Assembly (NCBI RefSeq): GCF_024679245.1
Contig: NC_090182.1
Span: 40,002,547-40,066,546, forward strand
Reading direction: 5' to 3'
Origin: Pseudorasbora parva
Lineage: Eukaryota > Chordata > Actinopteri > Cypriniformes > Gobionidae
DNA: 64,000 bases
The notes under the pieces: generated by a model
What the model was told of the DNA's origin: nothing
The model's input: the letters and a program-made list of their open reading frames with translations, nothing else
Databases searched by the model: none
Program-made: the position numbers and the translations under genes
Shown: piece by piece, positions 38,521 to 50,400 of the stretch
Position numbering within the stretch: position 1 is the stretch's first letter
Layout of the letters: every line of letters begins with the position of its first letter

Positions 38521-41500
38521 GGCAAGGCAAGGCAAGGCAAGGCAAGTTTATTTATATAGCACATTTCATACACAATGGCAATTCAAAGTGCTTTACATAG
38601 AAAGGAATTAAAATAGGGCTAAAAAATGCATAAGAAAAAGAATACAATGTAAAGGGACTTAAAAGTAATAAAATGATGATAACCAAAGAAAAGAACAGGT
38701 AAACTAAAACAGTTATAAAAAATTATTTAAAAAATGATGCATAGATAAGGTGCAATCAGTCGGACGTACAGTGGCACAGTGCTCATTCAGCAAATGCACA
38801 GCTAAACAGATGTGTTTTGAGTCTGGATTTGAATGTGGCTACTGTTGGAGCACATCTGATCTGTTCAGGAAGCCGGTTCCAACTACGGCTGGCATAATAG
38901 CTAAAAGCAGACTCTCCTTGCTTTGAGTGAACTCTTGGTATTTCTAACTGACTTGATCCTGCTGATCTGAGTGATCTGTTGGGTTTGTATTTAATCAGCA
39001 TATCTGCGATGTATTGAGGTCCTAGGTCATTGAGTGATTTATAAACAAGTAGTAGTACTTTAAAGTCGATCCTAAATGTAACTGGAAGCCAGTGTAAAGA
39101 CCTGAGGACTGGTGTGATATGGTCATATTTTCTGGTTCTGCTCAGAATCCTGGCCGCAGCGTTCTGTATGAGCTGCAGCTGTCTAATGGTCTTTTTGGGA
39201 AGGCCAGTGAGAAGGCCATTACAATAGTCCACCCTACTGGTGATGAAAGCGTGAACCAGTTTCTCTAAGTCTTGCCTGGAGACAAAACATCTAATCCTTG
39301 CAATATTTTTCAGATGATAGTATGCTGATTTAGTTATTGCTTTGACATGACTACTGAAACTCAGGTCTGACTCCAAAATTACACCAAGATTCCTGACTTG
39401 ATTTTTTGTTATCAGACCTTTAGCCTCAAGATACGCGTTCACCTTGAGAATTTCATCTTTGTTTCCAAATGTAATGATTTCAGTTTTGTCTTTGTTTAAC
39501 TGAAGATAGTTTTGGCACATCCAGTCGTTAACTTCATCAATGCATTTGCACAGCGAGTCAATGGGGCTGAAGTCATTAGGTGATAGTGCTAAGTAGAGCT
39601 GGGTGTCGTCAGCATAGCTGTGGTAAGAAATATTGTTCTTTTTCATTATTTGGCTCAGTGGCAGCATATACAGGTTAAACAGGAGTGGTGCTAGAATTGA
39701 CCCTTGTGGGACTCCGCATGTCATGGGCGTCCACTCAGACTTATGGTCTCCTATACTCACATAATAACCTCTTCCTTCTAAGTATGATCTGAACCATCTG
39801 AGGACCATCCCAGAAAGCCCGACCCAGTTTTCCAGCCTGTCTAGAAGTATGTTGTGGTCAACAGTGTCGAATGCAGCACTGAGATCGAGTAGAACCAGAA
39901 TTGATGTTTTGCCTGTATCAGTATTCAAGCGAATATCATTTATAATCTTTATGAGCGCTGTCTCTGTGCTGTGATGCCGTCGGAAACCAGATTGAAAATT
40001 GTCAAAGAATCCGTTTGAGTTTAAGAATTTGTTTAGTTGATTGAAAACAACTTTTTCAATGATTTTGCCTATGAAGGGGAGATTTGAGATTGGTCTGTAG
40101 TTGCTCAGTATGGAGTTATCTAGATTTCTCTTTTTCAGAAGAGGCTTAACTATTGCAGTTTTAAGGGCGGTTGGAAAAGTCCCGTAGAGAAGTGAGGAGT
40201 TCACCACTTCTAGGAGATCTGCTTCCAAACAGTTAAACACACTTTTGAAAAAAGAAGTGGGGAGTGCGTCAAGGGTGCAGGTTGATGTTTTAAGATGCTG
40301 TACTGTGTCTTCTAAAATTTTACCGTCAATTGTTTCGAAATCAGACATAGTAATTGTCCAAGGGTTTGGTCTGATCTGACTGACCCCAGAGCAACTAGAG
40401 GATGTGCTGATCGCCTTTCTGATATTTTTGATCTTCTCTGAGAAGAAGGAAGCAAACTCACTGCATTTGCTGTCTGAGAGCATTTCTCTGGGAATGTGAC
40501 TCGGGGGGTTTGTTAGTCTGTCTACAGTAGCAAAAAGAGTGCGCGTGTTGTTTATGTGTTTGTTTATAATATTTGAGAAGAAGGTCTGTCTAGCTTTGCC
40601 TAGTTCAACATTGAAAGCATGAAGGCTGTCTTTATAGATGTTATAATGGACTACAAGTTTTGTCTTCCGCCACTTTCGTTCAGATTTTCTGCATTGTCTT
40701 TTCATTATTTGAACTGCTGTTGAGTTTCTCCATGGTGCCTTTTGTTTGCCACTCTTTTTCCTGACTTTCAGAGGGGCAATATCATCCATTACACTCTTAA
40801 CTTTTGAGTTAAAGGAGTCAAGGAGAAAATCAACAGAGTCTGCAGATATGCTTGGTTTTAGAGATAAAGCCTTCATAAACAGCACATTAGTGTTCTCATT
40901 TAAGCATCTCTTTTTGACAGAGACAGATCTAGCTTCAATGGCAGGAGAGATTGATATGTCAAAGAAAATACAGAAATGATCAGACAGTGCCACATCCTTA
41001 ATAACAATCGATGAAATGTTTAGACCCTTACTGATAAGTAAATCTAGAGTGTGTCCACGATTGTGTGTGGGTCCATGTACATGCTGTGTCAAATCAAAAG
41101 TGTTAAGAACAGTAATGAGCTCTTTTGTTGTACTGGATTCAATATTATCTATGTGAATGTTAAAATCCCCAGCAATAGCAAAACAGTCAAACTCTGAGGA
41201 AATTATTGATAACAGTTCTGTAAATTCCTCAATAAAGGCTGGAGAGTACTTTGGAGGCCTGTAAACAATGATAAGCAGGATGCGTGGAGAACCTTTTAAC
41301 ACAATACCCAGATATTCTATAGACAAATAATCACCAAATGATACTTGCTTACATTGATAGAAATCTTTAAAAAGAGCAGCAACACCTCCACCTCTCCTAA
41401 CTGCTCTGCAAACACTCATAAAAGTAAAGTTAGGAGGGGCTGCTTCATTGAGGACTGTTGCACTACAGTTTTCTTCTAACCACGTTTCATTTAGAAGCAA

Positions 41501-41900
41501 AAAATCAAGGTTGTTTGTGGTTATTAAGTCGCTGACTAGGAATGATTTGTTCTTAAGTGAACAGATGTTTAAAAGTGCTAACTTAACAGTATTATTTTTT
41601 TCACCCACATTAGTCTCAGTTTGACAAGTGACAGGCAGCAGATTATATTGGTTTGTTAAACGGCCTGACAAGGCCTTAGACTTTCTTTCACGTAACAGAA
41701 CAGAGATAGAGAAAGAGGCAGGCACACTGGGTTCCCACTTGTTTTGTAAACATTTGATAAAGGTACTGTTATCATAGCGGGGACCCAAAACACATCACTG
41801 AGTGACACAACTAAACAAATTGCTATGGATCATAAAAGACTGTAGCATCCTTATGTTAGGAGTTTATAATGTTGATAGGGCCCTGGGGAAATGATTCCAG
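38521..41900 (-). mobile_element. L2/CR1-group LINE with intact endonuclease-RT ORF
   Basis: This is a non-LTR retrotransposon on the minus strand. Its 3' end is at 38521, with a tail of five CTTGC-type pentamers (38521-38545, written GGCAA on plus) after a TATATAAATAAA-like 3' motif typical of fish L2 tails. The ORF is described separately. No ORF1 is seen, so it may be 5'-truncated or a single-ORF type. The 5' boundary near 41800-41930 is uncertain. It lies between kdm3b and spon2. Confidence 0.88.
38783..41788 (-). CDS. LINE ORF2: AP endonuclease plus reverse transcriptase, 1001 aa
   Basis: The ORF is uninterrupted. Endonuclease motifs are all present: N74 in LLNICS, E101 in NETW, Y176 in VYRPP, D208/N210 in GDFN, LD at 248-249 and SDH at 269-271. 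The reverse-transcriptase part shows NYRPISNLPFIGKIIEK (from about 563), LDLSAAFDTVDH (D635), GVPQGSILAPLLF (about 692) and the catalytic YADD (725-728). It ends with the L2-type C-terminal region (LHWLPV, SRSWNRLP). All key residues are intact, so the enzyme may be functional or only recently inactive. The clade is judged from motif style only. Confidence 0.92.
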   Translation of the reverse strand: MGPRYDNSTFIKCLQNKWEPSVPASFSISVLLRERKSKALSGRLTNQYNLLPVTCQTETNVGEKNNTVKLALLNICSLKNKSFLVSDLITTNNLDFLLLNETWLEENCSATVLNEAAPPNFTFMSVCRAVRRGGGVAALFKDFYQCKQVSFGDYLSIEYLGIVLKGSPRILLIIVYRPPKYSPAFIEEFTELLSIISSEFDCFAIAGDFNIHIDNIESSTTKELITVLNTFDLTQHVHGPTHNRGHTLDLLISKGLNISSIVIKDVALSDHFCIFFDISISPAIEARSVSVKKRCLNENTNVLFMKALSLKPSISADSVDFLLDSFNSKVKSVMDDIAPLKVRKKSGKQKAPWRNSTAVQIMKRQCRKSERKWRKTKLVVHYNIYKDSLHAFNVELGKARQTFFSNIINKHINNTRTLFATVDRLTNPPSHIPREMLSDSKCSEFASFFSEKIKNIRKAISTSSSCSGVSQIRPNPWTITMSDFETIDGKILEDTVQHLKTSTCTLDALPTSFFKSVFNCLEADLLEVVNSSLLYGTFPTALKTAIVKPLLKKRNLDNSILSNYRPISNLPFIGKIIEKVVFNQLNKFLNSNGFFDNFQSGFRRHHSTETALIKIINDIRLNTDTGKTSILVLLDLSAAFDTVDHNILLDRLENWVGLSGMVLRWFRSYLEGRGYYVSIGDHKSEWTPMTCGVPQGSILAPLLFNLYMLPLSQIMKKNNISYHSYADDTQLYLALSPNDFSPIDSLCKCIDEVNDWMCQNYLQLNKDKTEIITFGNKDEILKVNAYLEAKGLITKNQVRNLGVILESDLSFSSHVKAITKSAYYHLKNIARIRCFVSRQDLEKLVHAFITSRVDYCNGLLTGLPKKTIRQLQLIQNAAARILSRTRKYDHITPVLRSLHWLPVTFRIDFKVLLLVYKSLNDLGPQYIADMLIKYKPNRSLRSAGSSQLEIPRVHSKQGESAFSYYASRSWNRLPEQIRCAPTVATFKSRLKTHLFSCAFAE

Positions 41901-42910
41901 AAAATTACTTAAAGGGCACCTATTATGCAATCCAATTCACTTTTGCATGGTGTTTGAACATAAATGTGTGTACACAACCACCCTATAATGGTAAAAATCC
42001 ACCCACTCCTTTTTTTATCCTCATAAATCATAAGCAGTGTCTTAGAATAAGCCGTTTGCATGTTCTGAGACATTTGCAAAGTGAAGTCACATTTCACAGG
42101 CCCGCCCACGAGTGTTGATGGACACTGCCGTATTCGCTCCGCCCTCAGAGAACGCTGTACACTGCCTACCATGTTTATCTCCTCGCCAGAGCATTAAACA
42201 GCAGCATTCACGTAAGAAATGTGTTCTTGATAAAGGTTCTAAAGTTCGTTCAGTCAAGAGCAGTGTGATTTTCTGTTTATCTTTTGTTGTTTGATTCTTA
42301 TTAACAGCAGCAAAAGCAGTAGGCACTGTATATTACACTGCTTTCACTTTAGTTACGTTACACAGATCTAATAATATATACACAGGATTTCTGTACTTGC
42401 TGCATACGTGCTGTTAACCCCTAACAGACATACCTAACTGTTTTTATGTGAACTTTGTCAAATGCACACAAAGTTATGTCAGAAAAACACAGTTTAATCG
42501 CAATAACACATCAAATAGAACTAGTCTAGTTTAAAATACTCATAAATGCACCGATGGGAGTCTGGGATGATCATAACCAGTTATCATTCTCGAGCTGTGA
42601 AGGGTCAGGGAGAAGCAGCTCATTTGCATTTAAAGGAGACACACACAAAACTGCTCATTTTTCTCAAACACAAAATTTGGCTTTTTCAAAATGGTCTGTT
42701 AGGAATTTTATTTGAAATCTTTAATGTGTGTTAACAAACCATTAAACAACAAAATCTGGGAACATATATGCTCCCGTTTGAAGGCATTTATTATACGAAT
42801 TATTTCATTATTAAGGAATTACTTGGGTACCACAAAGAAAACCCAACAAGAAGGAGATGATATGGGAGAGAATTTCATAGTTTATTATTAGAAGAAACAT
42901 AAAATACAAC
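41901..42910. other. Intergenic, repeat edge only
   Basis: Starts with AAAGGGCACCTATTATGCAA, a common-looking repeat end whose partner was not found. No gene is seen. Confidence 0.4.
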
Positions 42911-42915
42911 ATATA

Positions 42916-43618
42916 CACTATCGTTCAAAATATTTTAAATCGTTAAGATTTTAAAAGGTTTTTGAAAGAAGTTTCATACTCGCCAAAAATAAACAGTAAT
43001 ATTGAGAAATATTATTAGAATTTATATGGTTTTCTATGTGAATATATTCTAAAATGTAATTTATTCCTGTTATTAAATATCAAAGCTGTATTTTCAGCAT
43101 CTTCACGTGACCCTTCAGAAATCACTCTAATGATGATTTGATGCTTAAGAAACGTTTCTGATTATCAATGTTGAAAACAGTTGTGCTGCTTCATATTTTG
43201 CGATTCATTACCATTCAAAAGTTTGAGCTAAGTAAGGATGCTTTAAAATGATCAAATGTAACAGTAAAGACATTTATAATATTACAAATGATTTCTTTTT
43301 CAAATAAATGCGGTTCTTTTGAAGTTTATATTCATTAAAGGATCATAAATATCATGCAGCACAACAGTTTCCAACATGGATTATAATAAGAACTTGAACT
43401 TGAAGGATCATGTGACACTGAAGACTGGAGTAATGACGCTGAAAATTCAGCTGATACACAAAATGTATTAATATAGAAAACAGTTCTTTGACATTTTGAT
43501 AATATTTCACAATAATACTGTATTTTCAACCAAATAAATGCAGCCCTGGCGAGCATAGGATACTACTTTTGAAAAGCATTTAAAAATCTTCATGGTTCCA
43601 AACTTTTGACCGGTAGTG
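42916..43618. mobile_element. TA-flanked mariner-type MITE
   Basis: The ends CACTATCGTTCAAAATATTT and, inverted, CACTACCGGTCAAAAGTTTG lie between TA at 42914-42915 and 43619-43620. About 700 bp without coding capacity. Related internal sequence recurs near 49845-50035. Confidence 0.7.
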
Positions 43619-44220
43619 TATACAACATCTAAACGGTCTCTTATTTGTTAAATGACATGACAGTTTGTTTTGGTGTGACTCCTCAACAAGATAACATTGT
43701 AATCTGTATGCATGCTGCATTTTGATCATCATCAGGTCTGTCTGAGAGGAGTTGAGGTGTCTTCAAGTGTTATTTTACTACTAATGAACAACCAGTTGAC
43801 TTCTACAGCGTATTAATTGCACCGTTGGTCAAATAACTCAAAATCCAACTAGACTACTTCAAAAAAGTTGCTACTATTGTGATCATGGGGCAGGCTTATG
43901 TTAATTCATGTATTTGTGTTCAAATCAGTGGTTGGGCAACTTTAAGTCAACTATTCCACAAATCTATATTGGCAAAATAATGTGCGATTATGCAAAGATA
44001 CACTGAGATTACTGCGAGTACAGCACCCGTAATCAAAGTCTCTATTAACAGAATACGAGCCGTTCTTTTCCAGTGAGGAGAGGAGCCAATGCAGCTCACT
44101 GGACGTCCAGCCAGGCGGCTCTCCCGCATTCTACGGCAGTGACTCAGCATTGGCATGAGGTTAAACTCGGCTCTCCGTTTGGACAGCGTCGAAGTGTCTA
44201 TGCCAGCGGTGTGACCGGCA

Positions 44221-44408
44221 TCACTGATATGCGAGGCAGTTGTGTGGCGTGCACTCCTCTTGTTCCTCCAGCTCGGGGCACGGCGTGCCGCTGTTGGCGG
44301 GTTTCAGCAGGATGTAACGGGTGCGATGGCGCATTCCGCCCCGAGAGCACGGCCCCAGACACAGGCCCCAGGACGACCACATCGACACCTCGCAGTCCAG
44401 TGGCGTTT
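44221..44408 (-). CDS. spon2: spon2 last coding exon (thrombospondin type-1 repeat)
   Basis: [16 protein letters not shown] opens a single TSR with all six cysteines in place (DC, LC, PC, PCP, EC, NC). WSSW is the usual C-mannosylation pattern and [11 protein letters not shown] the central strand. It ends NCLAYQ then TGA at 44223-44221, three residues longer than human SPON2, which ends NCV. The acceptor is gtttcag. Confidence 0.95.
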
Positions 44409-47400
44409 CTGAAACACATGCAGGAATCATGAGGAACGCTAGTCTGGAAGCAATCAGTCCAGAGATTATGTTTATGTGGCTGTTTATGCATGGTCAGATA
44501 AAGAAAAACAGGCCACTGGCGTGCTAGATCTACAGCAGATAGCCCCAAATAACTGAAGAAATGTGTATTTTACAGTAGGACTATTATTAGCAGCATGCAA
44601 TAGAAAATTGTAATGCTAAATCTCTTAAAGGGTTAGTTCACCCAAAAATGAAATTGATGTCATTAACTCCTCACCCTAATGTTGTTCCACACCCGTAAGA
44701 CCTCCGTTCATCTTCAGAACACAGTTTAAGATATTTTAGATTTAGTCTGAGAGCGTATCTAAGTGTATGCACACTATACTGTCCATGTCCAGAAAGGGAA
44801 TAAAAACATCATCAAAGTCGTCCATATGTGACATCAGTTAGTTCATTAGAATCTTTTGAAGCATCGAAAATACATTTTGGTCCAAAAATAACAAAAACTA
44901 CGACTTTATTCAGCATTGTCTTCTCTTCTGCATTTGTTTTCAAACCTCAAATAAAGATTTAAACGGTCATGAATCAGCGTATTGATGCCAATGTCAAGTG
45001 ATTTCGGCAGTTTGGCAATTTGACACACGATCCGAATTCGCTGATTCACAATCGTTTGAATCTTTATTTGAGGTTTGAAAACAAACGCGGAAGAGAAGAC
45101 AATCCGGGGGCTTGATCAGGTCTCATCGGTGCTTGCTCTAGGCCAACAGCCAGGTTTTTTTGTTTTTTTGAGCTCTGATTGAATTCGTCTGAAAGAAGAA
45201 CGTCATGTATACCTAGAATGACTTGAGGGTGAGTAAAACATGGGGTGATTTTTATTTTATTTTTAATTGAAAGACTTAATAATTTAGCTCAACTCGCTTT
45301 CAGACAGCAGCGAGTGTTTGAAATAACTTCTGTTTGTGATCCGATGTGGATTTTGATCATCGTAGAAATATTTATATGCAATACAAAAACCATTCCTGGT
45401 AAATATGGTAAACACGACTGCTTGAAGAAATCAGACACACTGTTTCTCTGACTGATAATATAACTGTAATGGGACTGTCACTGGAGAGAGTGCTAAAGCT
45501 CCTCAGGTCATAGGCCTATCTTTTGGTGGAAGTAGATAGTAGATTTGTAGAAACGATCATTCTTTCTAAATGTGATGTAACCATGCTGTCCTGTGACTAC
45601 AAATAAACAGAAACAGATGCGACTGTTTAATACGTGTATCCTTTTTCTTTCGTGAATTAACGGTAAATCCTCTTTATTTCAGTGTGACTAATGTGTGCAA
45701 TATTGACACAAATAAATTCATTGTGATGATAATGTGGTAAAACATAGAGGGGTTTAAAATCTTTAAGTAAACATCAAAAACGCCAACAAACGGCCACTTT
45801 AATCATGTTGGTTTTGCGATCTCGTTAGTTTCCAGGGATTTTTTTCTGATTCGTTTTCTGACAAAACTTCCATTTGTTGGTGAAGCGATAGGTTTGTTCC
45901 AGAGAGGCGTGTTACAGGCGGGTTTTAGGGAAGTGCTGCAGAACTTCTGGCCCGACAGAGGAAACCCAGCATGGATTTGGGCTCTGGGCTACAGGTGCAG
46001 AGGCTATTAGTAGCCTAAAGCCCTGCTGACTGAAAGCCCCCCAGATAGCATGGTGACATTGATTCAATGTTGAAATTCCATCAGAATCATCATTTTGGTT
46101 GAGGTTGAAATTTCAATGCTAAGTAATATTGGATCAATGTTGAAAATTCAATGCTAAAACCATACTGGACCAATGTTGAAAATTCACTGCTAAATAATAT
46201 TGGATCAATGTTGATAATTCCATGCTTTTCAGCGTTGAAAAGACAAACATTGAATCAATGCTGATGTTTGGTCAGCTTAATTCTCCACCGGTGAGGCTTA
46301 CGGTCAATCTATCTGTCACATTATTCAACATGTTAAGGCAAGTCCAAATCAATTGGCTACATTTGTGTGAATGTGAGCACATTTATTATCCTCAAAGGAT
46401 ACGATGAGTACACCAACGAGTATGTGGATTAACAAAGAATACATAAATGTAAATTTTGTAATTGTAAGCCTTTCTTTAAATTTTTCTGGAAGAGTTAAAA
46501 TTGTATGCGTGTTTGATTTCTGACTCTTCCAATAAGAAAGCTGTAAAAACTATGAATCTTTTTAAAAGGTATATTATTTTCCTGCTTACTGGCATGTAAT
46601 GTTGTCATTCTGTGTTTCATGTTATTATAATAAAAAATGCAAAAAACAAATAAAAACAAAGAACTTCTACCATAAATTTAGTCTATCAGTTTTAAATAAA
46701 TAAAAATGTAGCCTATTATTATTATTTAAATAATGTAGAATGTACATGCTAGTACATGAATGTACAAGTTAATAAAGAATTTAGAATATGTGTCCCTACC
46801 TATCGAATGCGCCACAATCCAATCCAGCAGGTGGCGGTAATGCACCTTCAAGACATCCACCAATCAGATCAAAGCAAGCGCAGCTGAACAGACTTCAATC
46901 GCGAAAAAGCCACACAGGACAGCGACCGTGTTTTTTAGAGGTAAGTAGGCCTACAAAAATATATTTATACAATTCATCTCAATTTTAATTTAGTATTTTT
47001 ATTCATCTTTATGTTTTACAACTTGTGTGCTTCTGAGAGTTTTAGTGAACTGCAATGTTAATAATAGTCACATGAGCGCCCTCGTAAGTTACACAACCAA
47101 CGGCCAGGATAATATTAATACATTGAGTTTCAGTTTGTTTTTCACCAAACCATATCATATTTGTATTCATTTTTCTTCTTAAGATTGGCATATACACTGT
47201 GAATTGTGTCCGAATTCTGACTCGTGCAACTCTTTTTTTTTTTTTTTTTTTTTTTTTGGTCGTGCGTCGTTTGTTGTGAGGTGTTCATCTATTTTGTGAG
47301 ATGATTTTTGTATTAAGATGATTCATCTGTGCGTGCAACGAGTAAAATGAATGCGCGGCGCCGATCCACAAACGTATCTTACTCGGTGCACGCACAGATG

Positions 47401-50400
47401 AATCATTTTGAATCATCCTATATTCGTCCAGTGTATAAACGAGAGGCGATCGGAAGGTTAGATGAATTTCTGGGTTGTCAGTAATTGTGTTCGCCACTCG
47501 TGAGAGTACCTCACAGCTGAAGCAGAACTAGAACTGATTGACCTGTTAGCGCGGTGAGGGGAAATACAATCAGTTCATAACTGCTTCAGCTGTGAGATCA
47601 TCACGAGAGCAGATCACAATTACATCCTTACAGTTTAATCTTTAATGCAGCAAGAAAAAAGAAAAGAGTGAGATTTTTAAGTTCTGTAGGCAGCTATGTC
47701 AAACTACAGAAATTTAGTAAACAGCTGTGCCTCCAATTCGTGTTGTAAAATGGAAAAAAAATATCTTCCAAACCACCATGTAGCCTATACAGCTCCTCTT
47801 TTATTTTCTTAATTTAACTATTTGGTCATTCATTTACTCGTTTCATTTTCACACTTTATTTATTTACTATTAAATACAATAATATTATTAGATAAAACAC
47901 CGGATATATTCACTTTGCTCTTTCATTCATTGTGTGACTGCTGGTCCTTTAAAGTCGATTCTAAAATGCATTAAATAGTCCTGAATTTAATGTTACCGTT
48001 TTAACTGGGATATCAAGATTTTGATAAAATTTCAAGTTTCATCTTTTTGTAGTAGGCTATATTTGTAATGTATAATTAATCACATTTCCAAATATTTACT
48101 AACTTCTTGTTGTTTTAGATGCTGTGAATGCTGATAAAAAGAGGCATCAGAGTTTATCTTTGCTGGGACGGTGCAAAACTGTCTCCATTACAACCTGAAA
48201 GGCTTCGGGACAGTTTGGAGTATTTTATTCTTTCTTCTACCTTCTTTCTTTCAGTAGTACTGTGTCATTTCTGTATTTATTGGCAAGTTTACATTTGTAT
48301 TTACTTCCATTTTGCAGATGCACGTTGTCATGTTTTTCCAGGCTCTTCTCATTTGTGTCATAAATTCAGATGTAATTGTTTTAAGTCAATGTGAGATTTC
48401 CTGTTGTAACTGTGGGGGCATAAATAAATACACTTGCATCTAAACTGAAGGATGTTGTTTATTTTGAGTGACTTTTTGATGCAAAATCATATCGACTGCA
48501 GCCACACATGGTCTCTGATTAAAATGAATAAAATAAAGAGACAAATGAACTGGCATAGAATCCTGCTGTACATAAAGCAAGATTGATCTATTTTTCATTG
48601 TTGAAATAAAATTATTTCAGGGTGCAAACCTGATGAAAAATCAATGTTATATTTCAATATTGATTCAATGATATTTTGATTGATGTATTAACATTGATTC
48701 AACATTGATTCACTTAAATAAGTGGTTTAATTTTAGTTGGAAAACTATTGATTTTAAGCCCATCTTGATCTATTTTTCATCGTTGAAATAACATTATTTC
48801 AGGGTGCAAACCTGATGAAAAATCAACATTCTCAACATTGACATCTCAACATTGATTCAATGATATTTTAGTTGATGCATTAACATTGATTCAACGCTGA
48901 TTCACTGTTTGTCTGCTATCTGGGCCTGGCTCACACTGGCCCCACAGCAAATGGGGTCTGGCTGACTGCTAAAACAACCCTCAAACACTGTAGTTGTTGA
49001 CATGTCGAGAAGATAATGTTTTTAGCGCTGCCAAAGTAAATCCACTTTGCAGCACTTAAAGGATGAGGACTCGGTACGGTAAAACCAGCTCATTGTTACC
49101 TTGTGTTTCAAGTGCTGAGGGAGCTCTGGAGCTGAAATTCAAAAATGCATATGCATGTAGACCCGTTTTTTTGGAAACCTCCACAACAAAATTAGGAACT
49201 GCGTAATAATTAAAACCAGCACATTAGTTAGTGGAAAAACACACAGGCTACATTTTTTTGTGGAATCAAATAAAAAGTCTTTACCACATGTGGCGCGCAT
49301 TAGGGTTCATCAAGTCTGAACTGTTTACTTGCCCTAAAACACGTTAAAACATGCACAGTGCAGTGGTAAACCAGAACATCTTGAAGAAGGGATTGGATTA
49401 ACCATCCAAATAAATAATACTCTGCCCTTGCATGTGTGAACTGCGTCTGCAGGTCTACCTGAGAATCTGTGAGGTTTGGTCACTTCAGGCAGGATGTGAT
49501 TGGACACCCGGTTCTGTTGGCGGACAGATGAGCGGCCCTGACGCTTGATCCAAATGGAGGCCAGAGGCGGGAGTTCCGTCAGCCGAGGGTAAAAGAAGGA
49601 ATTTGCCGGGTGGTTTGGGTTTTGAGAGGTGATCTGCATCAGAATAAAACAGCAGAGACATGTCAAAACAGTGATTTATGATTTGAATCAGTCAAAAATA
49701 TTGTAAGTACATCGGTGGCCAAAAGTGACAACCGGCCTACGAAAATATACATCATTACCTTATATTATTAAAAATGTGTTAATGATTTTGTTGCATGTGA
49801 TAACGCAATGAGACATGACAAAATGTGCAGTCAATTATCATTTTAAAATGTAATTTATTCCTGTGATCAAAGCTGTATTTTCAGCTGCATTACTCCAGTC
49901 TTCAGTGAGAGTCACATGATCCTTCAGAAATCATTATAATATGCTGATTTGATGCTCATGAAACATTTATGATATTTTAGATAAATAATGTTCTTTTGAA
50001 CTTTCTATTCATCAAAGAATCCTGAAAAAAAGCTGTTTTCAACATTGATAATAATCATCTTTCATCACAGATATAAATTACCCTTTAGCATATAAGAACA
50101 CCTGTTTTGCACCGGAATAAAAAATTATAATGTTTACATTTTAAAATATAATATCTCACCATAGTGATATTTTCCGGAGGTGTTGTTGGAAAGTTGGGTG
50201 AGGAGAAAGTGAAGCCGCTATCTGTGCCGGCATCAAATGGGTGCAGGTCAAAGGTCACTTCCTGTTTCCACTGGCTACCCTCACACAGGTTTAGACTGTC
50301 GATCCCCACAAACCAGTCTGGGCTGGGGATGACTTTCACTATCAGAGACAGCTGTGAGAGAAAACACAACACGATCAGTCACCCACATGCTGAAAACACA

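Noticed and set aside
40746..40979. Plus-strand 77-codon frame
   Set aside because: It is antisense to the LINE ORF.
44073..44432. Plus-strand 119-codon frame
   Set aside because: It is antisense to the spon2 thrombospondin exon, which explains the open frame.
46788..46988. Plus-strand frame of 66 codons as a small gene
   Set aside because: It overlaps a common fish repeat motif inside a transposon.
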